Shown in pieces: positions 36,857 to 46,025 of a DNA stretch of 64,000 bases. The stretch's first letter is position 1. Each line of letters begins with the position of its first letter. The translations under genes and the position numbers were made by a program. The DNA lies in NCBI GenBank assembly GCA_020726505.1, contig JAHLEZ010000002.1:4588001-4652000 (forward strand), given 5' to 3'. Below the pieces are notes generated by a model. The model did no database searches, was not told the DNA's origin, and worked only from the letters and a program-made list of their open reading frames with translations. The DNA is from Leptodontidium sp. MPI-SDFR-AT-0119. Taxonomy: Eukaryota > Ascomycota > Leotiomycetes > Helotiales > Leptodontidiaceae.

Positions 36857-38265
36857 TTACTTCTGGTTCTCGGGGCGGAGAGAGCTGCGAATGAGTTAGC
36901 GATGTCTTATATGTGTAGAATTGTAGCTTCTTACCGGACGGCCTTTCCTGCTCTCCAGATCTCCAAATCGCGGATCTCCTTCATCTCAGCCTCATACTTT
37001 TGGCGGTAATCAGGTTGGGAGTTGAAGGTAAGCGATCGCTCGGTCTCCTTTCCGGTCTTGACGGAGTCGTAGAGATCATTGAACACTGGCTTTAATGCAT
37101 CCTTGAACCTTCCGCTCCAGTCAATGGCACCACGACGGGCGGTGGTAGAGCAAGCCTCGTACATCCAGTCCATGCCGTTTGCGCCAATCAATGGGTACAA
37201 AGATTGGGTGGCCTCCTCGACAGTCTCGTTGAAGGCCTCGCTGGGGCTGTGGCCTTGCTCACGGAGAACCTCGTATTGTGCGAGGAACATACCGTGGATA
37301 CCTCCCATCAAGCAACCACGCTCACCGTACAAGTCGGAGTAGACCTCCTTCTCGAAGGTGGTCTCGTAGAGGTAACCACTGCCGACACCGACACCGAGAG
37401 CAATTGCCTTCTCCTTGGCGTTACCGGTAACATCTTGGAAGACGGCAATGGAGGAGTTGATACCACGTCCCTCGCGGAAGAGAGTTCGGACGGTACGGCC
37501 AGATCCCTTGGGGGCAACGAGGATGACATCGACGTCAGTTGGGACATCGACCTTGGTCTGGTCCTTGAAGACTGGGGAGAAACCGTGGGAGAAGTAGAGG
37601 GTCTGATGGGTCAGCTTGGGCCAATTAAACCTTAAGTGATGTGATGAAGCTTACCTTTCCCTTGGTGATCTGGGGCTTGATTGCTGGCCAGGTCTCACTT
37701 TGGGCAGCATCAGAAAGCAAGTTCATGATGATGGTACCCTTGGAGATAGCCTCGTCGACCTCGAAGAGGGTCTTTCCTGGAACCCAGCCATCTTGTTGAG
37801 CATCCTTCCACGATTGTCCGTTCTTTCGTACACCGACCACGACGTTGAGACCTTGATCACGCATGTTCAAGGACTGGGCGTGGCCTTGGGAGCCATATCC
37901 GATGATTGCCATTGTGTCGTTCTTGAAGAACTCCTGCTCGGGAATCAGTATACAGTTTCGAATGTGCGGTGTGAGGTGAAACAAACTTGGAGTTTGGCAG
38001 CAGGCCAGTCAGCTCTCTCTGGAGGAATTGTCAGCTTCTGTTCCTAATGGTGAGCTTGACAATGCATACCGTAGACATCCTCCTTGACACCGGCGAAGTC
38101 AATGGTCTTTACACCTCTGACCTGTTGAGCAGACGCAACCGCTGCGCGGGCAGCGGTAGGTCTGGCCGAGGCATTGAGGGCAGAAACAAAGGTGCGGCGG
38201 GCTGGAGCACTCAATTGCTTTGCCAATGGGGAGCGAAGAGCTCTGGAGAATGTGCGGGAAGCCAT
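36857..38265 (-). CDS. ilv5: ketol-acid reductoisomerase, mitochondrial
   Basis: This converts acetolactate and acetohydroxybutyrate to the dihydroxy acids in valine, leucine and isoleucine synthesis, using NADPH and Mg2+ in mitochondria. Five exons (38265-38070, 38018-37987, 37933-37655, 37602-36935, 36884-36857) sum to 1203 nt, or 400 residues, like yeast Ilv5. The N-terminal ~45 residues (MASRTFSRALRSPLAKQL...) form a basic, Ser/Ala-rich matrix signal. IIGYGSQGHAQSLNMRDQG is the Rossmann loop, and VVVGVRKNGQSW carries the NADPH-selecting Arg/Lys/Ser. ERGCLMGGIHGMFLAQYE belongs to the knotted C-terminal domain, which begins after TGNAKEKAIALG. The last exon encodes only SLRPENQK. The upstream region holds a TGACTC element and a CCG-N4-CGG element. 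Confidence 0.96.
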
Positions 38266-38334
38266 GTTTGTATGATTGAGTGGAGTGGTTGTGAAGGTAG
38301 AGAAGAAGTGAAGGTTGTTTGTGTTTTTGGGGAA

Positions 38335-38340
38335 TGACTC
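38335..38340 (+). promoter_or_regulatory. TGACTC, candidate Cpc1/Gcn4 element of ilv5
   Basis: A six-of-seven match to TGASTCA lies about 70 nt upstream of the ilv5 start codon. Yeast ILV5 is known to respond to general amino acid control. Confidence 0.4.
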
Positions 38341-38362
38341 TTTAGCAAAATTTCGAGCTCTT

Positions 38363-38378
38363 CCGACAACGGAACCGA
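38363..38378 (+). promoter_or_regulatory. CCG-N4-CGG, candidate Leu3-type site of ilv5
   Basis: CCGACAACGG at 38363-38372 has the everted CCG/CGG half-sites with the four-base spacing used by the zinc-cluster factor Leu3. It overlaps CGGAACCG (38370-38377), also close to the Leu3 consensus CCGGAACCGG. It lies about 100 nt upstream of ilv5, a direct Leu3 target in yeast. Confidence 0.5.
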
Positions 38379-38819
38379 GCCGAGTGGAGAGGAATTCTGG
38401 TCTGGGCTTTTCGCTGCGCTTGGCCGTTCCAGCTGTGCAGATTGTGGAGAGGCGATTACGAAGAGATAACGAGGGGTATTATGGGGAGGAAAATATCGAA
38501 ATGCAGCTATATCAAGTATTTATCTATGTATCAAAGGGTGAAAATAGTGCAAAGAGTGCAACAGCGAACGGGATGGCAGATTAATAGAGTATGGCTTCAC
38601 TCGAAAACAACAATCGGTTCAAAACAACCCCTCTGGTTCAATAGCTGCAAACTTGTCTACGCTTCAGAAACCGCACGAGACAGCCTGTATTTACTCCCTG
38701 GGCCCCCAAAAATCAACGCCTCATTATGCCCGAAGAATGATCGCTCGTATAGACGTACAAGTCTAGATATAGATGTATGCTCTGTGCCCACTTCCCACTG
38801 CTCGCCCTCAGTAGACCCC

Positions 38820-39580
38820 TTACGACTTCAATACTCTGTCGAAAGACTGGCTCTTGACTGCTCCACCCCCCATAGCTGACCGAACATTGCGCTTGAATCC
38901 TTCCCTATTAGACCGCAAATCCTCCGCAGCTTCTTTGTTCAAGGGATCCGAGGCGTTGGGCTCAAGGAAGAGGAACTAGAGAGAGCAGTTAGCATTGTAC
39001 ATCCAACACCCAAGCACTATCCATTACATACCTGAAGACCAACGACCACGGATTGCAGATTCAGCACCGGCTTCCAGTCCTCCCGCAAGATGTTCAGGCA
39101 GACGTTTCCCTCCAGGTCGATGTTGGGGTGGTAGATCTTCTGCGTACACTTGACCTTCGGCGCTTCGTGGGGGAAGCCCTGGCTGATCGCGAATGTGAAA
39201 TGGAATCTGCCGCCCTTGTACATGCCCTCGTCAGGTTCGATCGTGAGCGTGAAGTTCAGCGTGTCGTCGGGGTCTGGGAAGTCGGTCTTCATTGTGCTGG
39301 GTAAGGAGAGTTCGGAGAGATCTAGGCACACGATCAGTATGGAGGCGCATGAAATAGAGATCTCTGGCAGCAGTGGGTAATACCTTTCTGAACCCGGAGT
39401 TGAGCTGCGGTGACCTTCTTCCTCTTGTTGCCTGCAGCAGCATCTGCGTTTGCATCCTGCTGCTGCTTCTGCTTCTGTGAAATTGTCGGCGCATGATTAA
39501 AAACCTCTGGGTGGCGCAAGGAGCAGGAAAGGTCGCGCAGAGGCAAATAAACAACTTACCATAGACCAAATCTTCAACAT
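38820..39580 (-). CDS. ubc12: NEDD8-conjugating enzyme E2 (Ubc12)
   Basis: This E2 accepts NEDD8/Rub1 from its E1 and transfers it to cullins, activating SCF-type ubiquitin ligases. Four exons (39580-39560, 39474-39384, 39321-39032, 38975-38820) sum to 558 nt, or 185 residues. The N-terminus MLKIWSMKQKQQQ matches the short extension that Ubc12 uses to dock on the NEDD8 E1 (human MIKLFSLKQQ). The UBC fold holds [20 protein letters not shown] with the catalytic Cys at 112 in the expected position. The C-terminal helices include [19 protein letters not shown]. The 21-nt first exon was set by this N-terminal match and the GTAAGT donor. It reads in the same direction as ilv5 with a 554 nt gap, so it has its own promoter. 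Confidence 0.96.
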
Positions 39581-40685
39581 CTTGAAAATCTTTGTTGTAT
39601 GTACCGGCTGATGGTGTTTTGTTGTGAGAAAGGAGGGGTGTTGGAGAAGGCGCTGAGGCTGGAGTTTTGAGGCTGGGGCGATTTTTGATGTTCGTTGGAC
39701 TCGATGATGGGATGAATCAGAATAAACACGTCACAGCCACGCACCCCAGAGTAGCAGAACAGAACGGAAGTGAATAGAGTGTCTTGAATTTTTGGGTTTG
39801 TAGAATATTTGTAAGAGGTGGCGGTAAGGTGAATTTGCAAAACACACTGCTAACGCTATTTAATTATCTGGATTTCGGGAACAACCGTACGGTCCGTACC
39901 TCTAGGCAGGGACCGCTCACTTTTACTCACCACTAAGAAAGTTGGTTGGCATATGTCGCTGTTAAGAGACCATATTTTACTTCTGTTGGATGTATGCACC
40001 AAGGATTGCGTTCTCAGCCACGATTACATATAGGCATCAACTGTTATTTCCTGGAAATAAGCGGTACCATATATTTTGCTGGAGCCTCATATATAAAACC
40101 TAAAGAGCTCCAGCAAAATTTCATCTACATAGAGCCCGAAAGAATTTATTATTTCTAAAAAAAAAAAAAGGGGCGCACACCACTTCAAGTTTCGACAATC
40201 TTCAAGTGAGCAAAGACTGCTTGACTAAGAGTGTTTGGGAACATGCAATACCGACTCCACATACATACAACCTCTCTTCGTCACCATCTGTATCTATGAA
40301 TCTTTGATTTCCATATGTCCTGTCTCAAGTTCGTGACTTGTCCATCCTTCGATCGTCACTGTCACTGCCCATCACAAGCCTCTGCACTTTTTTCCTTGCC
40401 TTGATATCAGTTTCCCTAAAGTCGGGTATACTGCACATCTGCCCACTTCTCCCTGTCTTGCGTGACAATGTTTTCTCTGAGTTTCATATCGAGAAATTCG
40501 GCAGAGATATATTGGAACGGTGGCATCGCCCTTGAGCTGCTGGCTTGTATCCTCCAATATCGTTGGCTGGGCTATGGGAATAGTTGGTTGTGATGCTGAT
40601 CATAAGACACACTGCCTAGGTAGTTACTTGGGTCTCTCGGTTGAGCGGTACTGGGATCGTCCAAGCAGATACGAAGTCCGACTTC
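39581..40685. other. intergenic upstream of ubc12, no gene
   Basis: 1.1 kb with an A13 run at about 40158-40170 and several AT-rich blocks. Short open frames (for example 40338-40535) show no family signal. Confidence 0.6.
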
Positions 40686-41323
40686 TCATGTCCAAGAACT
40701 CTCTTTCAAAGCCTCTTGCAGATCTTCCCGACCTTCATCACAGATAGTTGCTTTTGTTGACCATGTATCTTCGTCTTCGTCTGCATCTGCCAATGCTAAG
40801 GGAAGCTTGAAGTCGCCTTGCCAGTTCATTAGCTTTGATTCAAGATCCAAGGACCGGATATCATACCATTACAGGCTAAGAGGTCCTTATAGGGACAGCT
40901 ATGCAGGGTATCCGTGTATTCATATACCCAGAAGCTTTGTTCGTTTTCTTCGAGCATTAGTTTATCAAATGCGTCAAGCTTGTCGTCTTGGCGGGCTGTC
41001 ATGTCGTATCCTGGCTCGAGACCCGGACCATTGAGAGAACCGTTGTTATCATCAGATATGATTCCCAATGTAACCGTTTCCGCTTGGCGACATTGCTCAG
41101 TCGTCATGTCATATGATACGTTGTTGCGGAGAGCCTCAATGACAGTGGAGGAGGTGAGCGGGAGTACCTCGTCTAGTGAGAGACTGATCGTGTATTCGTA
41201 AGGTGTTTTCCCAGTGGAAACAGGGTGCTCGATTTGGACCAGAGTTGTGACACTGGAAGATTGATTCGGGAGTGGTAGGGGGTAAAAAGTCGAAGTAAGT
41301 GGGTTTCGTCCTTTCGGTGCCAT
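40686..41323 (-). CDS. uncharacterised 185-residue protein with acidic C-terminus
   Basis: I do not recognise this protein. The first exon, 41323-40867, is open from MAPKGRNPLTSTFYPLPLPN. An intron with donor GTATGA at 40866, a branch-like GCTAATGA and acceptor TTGGCAG at about 40787 leads in frame to exon 2, 40786-40686, making 185 residues. The N-terminal part suggests a beta-rich globular domain (LVQIEHPVS, YEYTISLSLDEVLPL). Then come VIEALRNNVSYDMTTEQCRQAE and KLDAFDKLMLEENEQSFWVYEY. Exon 2 adds an acidic tail, DADEDEDTW, and a helix, EGREDLQEALKESSWT. No signal peptide or membrane segment is seen, so it is probably cytosolic or nuclear. The gene stands alone in a 4 kb gene-poor stretch. 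An orphan or lineage-restricted gene is likely. Confidence 0.55.
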
Positions 41324-43868
41324 GGCTGGTGATGACTCGGAAAGCAGAATGCAAGTCTTTCTTAGGAAAGGCAGATATAGGGAGAATGATTCAAGTATTT
41401 TGAGACTTATAAAGTTGAAGATTCGTTCCTTGCCTCAGATACGAAGGGGAGTGGGACGGTGGAGGGGTTTCATTCGTTTCCCACGATCTTCACAAAAGGA
41501 AACTCCACTTGCAGTTGCAGTGAGGGATGTAAGTTTCGGTTTTCGAAAGACAATGAAAAAGAACAGCTAACGAAGAAGAGCAAATGTTGTAAAGAAACGG
41601 AGGGGAACATCGGGGTATAGGCAAGTTATGTAGGCGTATTTCAGACGGGCCATTTCACCGGTCTACGTAAGACTCACGATCCCATTTTGCCCTTCTGCAC
41701 AGAGGTTTCATCCCAGCCAGAATCGAGGAGGCTGAGGTCAACACCGTGTCCTCTACTATCCACTCGGAACTCTCTCGATCTAGCCCGATGACGAGGCTAT
41801 CGTCAACTCAAAAGAATGTATCATAAAAGAACAATTGGAAGTCAGACGATTGGATAGCTGGTGCTGTACGAAGCGTCCTCGACTAGCTCCAACAAGTCTA
41901 GGAAAGCAAAATGCACTTTGGAACTCTCAAATCGGCTCTTGTGCAATCGGAAGAGATCGGAATGCAATGCCATTAACAGGGTGGAATTGCCCTTTGGGAA
42001 TAACTGTGCATACAAAAGTGCACTTTATAGAGGCAGTCCGCCTTAGACAAGGCAAACACCCAGATCTCCCGCAGCGAGAATCTTGTGGCGACGCACTGGC
42101 GTTTGGCTGCCGAGTCATGCTGTACCCGAATTCAGGTTTTTCTGCAAGTCTTTGAAAGAGGATGACCGGTGAGAGAATAAATGCAACACTTTGACAGAAG
42201 GGCATTTGTCGTGACCATTCCTGAGGATGAAGCGGGGGTGAGGTTAAAGTGACGTGAATGTTTGATGGGTGAAAATCCAGCCAATAGGAAATCCTTGTCC
42301 ATCGACTCCCTGCAACCAGGTAAGGCTGAGTGGGGGTCTCTACTCCGTGCATAGTTCAACATTCCTGGGGTTATCGATTGGCCTTTGCTATTACCATTGA
42401 GCTTGTTTCTAAGATTTCCTGCACTGTAATCCTCATATATCGCAAGAGCCAGTGGTGACTTCTTCTCCATCCGCTATGTAAGCGAAGAGTAAAATCTGGA
42501 CATATTGGCTCAAAACACAAGTGTTGAAGCGAACAGTGACACAGCCTTGCACTTTGCCAGAGCGTGTCCAACGGGAACTTAATATCCACGCCATGACGGA
42601 TAGTTCCGTTGGGGTTTTGTAATGTCCTAGATCCTTTTTCTGCTGCAGGTTTGGCGGATCTTAGTTTGATGCCAGTCCATCTTTGGATTCCCCTTTGCAA
42701 ACGCCCAAATTATGGTCCGATTCAGATCTCGTGAAGTAGATCATGGCAGTGATCGCAAGTATTCGATAGGCGTAATTGTTAGTCCGAAGGACGTGCAAAA
42801 GGTCCCTCAACTACGAAAAGGAAAAGCAATCAACATAAAGGCAGCATATCGAACACCTATCAGTCGGTGCTGTTCGGTGATATTCTGGCCATAATTAACC
42901 TCTCCCAAGAAGTGACGAGCTGACCGACTATTCCACCGCAGCCTACACCGTGTCCCTTCACTGGATCTGAAATTAATTAGCGGCAACTAAGCACAGTTAT
43001 CACACGGCAACACTTCATGGTGGATAAACCCCCCTGTCAACGCTTGCATAACTCACAGAAACACCCAGCCTGCTTAGATCTGCTGTAGCTTGACCGCATA
43101 TCTTGGGCGAAGGAATTCTTTCTCAAATTCCAAGTCGTAAAATAGAGCATTCTTGTTAATAGTCTCCTGATAGAAAATAACATAGTACCACAAAAGAAGA
43201 GAGTCTGAAACTAGAAAGCAATGCACAATGTGGACACAGTAGAATGGACAAGACAACAGCTGCAAGAGAACAATCACAAATCATGCACCGTCAACAATCG
43301 AAAGCTTGATATCGGCAGTCGAGGACGCTAGTCCCCCCTACTCTTTCACTTCAGATATCTCGCCAGAAGCTGAAAACTAGTGGACACTTTCCATATAAGT
43401 TCTTCTCTTTGGCAAAAGCAAGCTTGCCCACATCGGCGTTCGAGAGATTGCCACCGAAGAAAAAACACGGCTAGATATATATTTTCTCGTAAGTGAAGTT
43501 CCCCACCTTCCGAATGCAGACATCACGGTCAAACTTTTGACTCCGATTTGAGTCGGGCTTCGGAGCTCGGAATTGTCATGAAGGAGTCTCCATAACTATA
43601 TACCAGATAATCTGGAAAGACAGTACCGTAAGTATCTCTGAGTGACTGAGAGCCACCCAGATGTTGTCGTGGCCTCATTAAATTTTGTATATAAACCCGA
43701 AAGTATACTAAAAGGTCGATGTTGATTCGTTTGAGATGTTGCACGAAGGAGGGAGGGGAAATGGTGGACCGTGCCTTCCCTTTCCCTTCGTTCCCTTCCG
43801 CTTAGCAACGGGGCCCAGAAGAGAAGGAGGGTGGGCGTTGGTTCTACCCCACCAACCCCGAGCTTCTC
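41324..43868. other. 2.5 kb intergenic, no supported gene
   Basis: Open frames at 41927-42352, 42132-42470 and 42371-42700 on the minus strand overlap one another and have Cys/Arg/Ser-rich, random-looking composition. I see no splice structure linking them. The last 200 nt are the promoter and leader of the peptidase gene. Confidence 0.5.
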
Positions 43869-45564
43869 ATGTTTGTCTTCAGATCGTCTAGATACTTGAA
43901 GGCTTCCACCAACAAATCTACTTTGAAATATTGCCTGAACAACACCCGAATACCTCTCCAACCTTCAAAATCCGCGAGGACATTCCCATCCCTGTGCCCT
44001 CAAGAACAAACACAACAAGCACGAACCTACCTTACAGATACCATCAGGTCACACCAAGCACAGAAAATGGCTCCCCAATTAGATGGGTTCTTCAAGCAGG
44101 TCGATGACCTTTCGGATCACTTCATCGAGCGTCTACGAAAAGCTGTTGCCATCCCCTCCATCTCCGCAGATGAAGAGCGTCGCCCAGATGTCGTCCGAAT
44201 GGGACAATTCCTCGCAGACGAGCTCAAGGCTCTCGGAGCAGAGGTAGAGCAACGACCACTAGGCCCACAACCAGGAAAGGAGCACTTGGAGCTACCACCT
44301 GTTGTCATTGCCCGCTATGGAAACGATAAGAAGAAGAGAACGATTTTGGTTTACGGCCATTACGACGTTCAGCCAGCTGGAAAGGAAGATGGGTGGGCTA
44401 CTGAGCCGTTTGAGCTCACGGTGGATGACAAGGGACGTATGTATGGCCGAGGTAGCACAGACGACAAGGGACCTGTTCTGGGATGGTTAAATGCCATCGA
44501 GGCTCATCAGAAGGCTGGCGTGGACTTCCCAGTCAACCTGTTGATGTGCTTTGAGGGTATGGAGGAATATGGTTCAGAGGGCTTAGACGACTTCATCAAC
44601 GCTGAGGCAAAGAAGTACTTTGCTGACGCAGATGCGGTTTGCATATCAGACAACTACTGGTTGGGAACAGAGAAGCCTTGCTTGACATACGGTCTCCGTG
44701 GTTGCAGTTACTACTCTATTGAGATCTCAGGACCAGGTCAAGATCTCCACAGTGGCGTGTTCGGCGGAACTGCTCAGGAGCCAATGACTGATTTGGTGCG
44801 AGTACTTGGAAGTCTCGTCGATACCAACGGCAAGATTCAGATCCCAGGTCTTGCTGAGCTTGTTGCACCTCTCACTGAGGAGGAGCAGTCACTCTATGGA
44901 AACATTGCATTCACAATGGACAACCTGTACGAATCTCTTGGCAGCGAGACTTCCATCCACCCCGATAAGGAGAAGACTCTCATGGCACGCTGGAGATACC
45001 CATCTCTCTCCGTCCATGGAATTGAAGGAGCATTCTCGCAACCCGGTGCCAAGACCGTCATTCCAGCCAAGGTCATAGGAAAGTTCTCTATCCGCACAGT
45101 TCCAAACATGGAGCCAGAGGACGTTGACCGTCTCGTCTTCAAGTACGTCGACGAGCAGTTCAAGAAGTTGGGAAGCAAGAACACCATCAACACATTCTTG
45201 CAACACGCTGGCAAGTGGTGGGTAGCAAGCCCCAAGCACTGGAACTTCACTGCTGCCGGAAAGGCAGTTGAGAGAGTCTGGGGAGTTAAGCCTGATTTGA
45301 CCCGAGAGGGTGGAAGGTAAGTAACACTCCGAATCCAAGACCACCTTCAAGCGAAAACAACATACTGACCATCCCCACAGTATTCCAGTAACTTTAACCT
45401 TCGAGCAAGCCACTGGCAAGAACGTGCTCCTCCTCCCAATGGGTAGCTCAACAGATGCCGCTCACTCTATCAACGAGAAGCTCGACAAGAGAAACTACAT
45501 TGAGGGTATTAAGCTCCTCGGTGCCTATCTCCACTATGTTGCCGAGGAAGAGATGATCAACTAG
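43869..45564 (+). CDS. dug1: M20 metallodipeptidase (Cys-Gly dipeptidase Dug1); possible dual start
   Basis: This M20A di-zinc peptidase is expected to split Cys-Gly from glutathione breakdown in the cytosol. Two exons, 43869-45316 and 45381-45564, give 543 residues from the first ATG. The internal ATG at 44067 ([15 protein letters not shown]) gives 477 residues, matching yeast Dug1 (about 480). Metal ligands: [13 protein letters not shown] (His near 164 of the long form), [10 protein letters not shown] (bridging Asp) and [11 protein letters not shown] (catalytic and metal Glu). The dimerisation/lid domain contains [26 protein letters not shown] is formed across the intron, and [15 protein letters not shown] is near the C-terminus. 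The 66-residue leader ([16 protein letters not shown]...) is basic and Ser/Thr-rich, like a mitochondrial signal. Whether it is translated, or is a 5' leader with a chance open frame, is not clear from sequence alone. Confidence 0.94.
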
Positions 45565-46025
45565 GTGTTTGGACTTACTATCGAGTTGACATTTTGATTG
45601 GGGGTAGAGAGTATGTTTGCCTTGCTAGCACGTAGCCGCATCACAGTTTAATGGAATACCCGCTTGTGCTTTGCTTTGCATGATAATACAGCAGGTATTT
45701 ACCAGATATGACTACCACATCATCCGTAAACGCTACTTTGAAGCCCCATTGAGCAATTTATTACTGTGATTTAAACCTGCTAGGAGCATTGCACATTTCA
45801 CACTTCACCCTTTACTGGATGAAAGAAATAGTTCAGTCATACGGTATCATTTCCTGTCATCAACATAATCTCATGTCCGCCATCTATCTATGGATCTCGT
45901 TACGCTGCGCACCCGATGCATGAAAATGCCACCCGCTCACCCGCTCTGCCTTTTGTTCTTCATCACCAACGCCTGTAACTCTACCACCGTAAACAGACCA
46001 ATCAACATAAGCCATATAAGAGCCC
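45565..46025. other. convergent intergenic region (dug1 / ubp14)
   Basis: 461 nt holding both 3' UTRs. No gene or clear terminator motif was seen. Confidence 0.6.

Larger units (their letters stand above)
38266..38819. other. intergenic between ubc12 3' end and ilv5 start
   Basis: 554 nt upstream of ilv5 with no gene. The proximal 110 nt hold the TGACTC and CCG-N4-CGG elements listed separately. Confidence 0.6.

Noticed and set aside
14021..38265. A biosynthetic or defence gene cluster
   Set aside because: The genes are unrelated housekeeping or single enzymes with separate promoters; no synthase, transporter or regulator grouping was seen.
41927..42700. Overlapping minus-strand open frames of 109-141 codons
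   Set aside because: Different frames overlap one another, Cys/Arg/Ser-rich, with no splice sites that connect them; kept only as an unassigned intergenic note.
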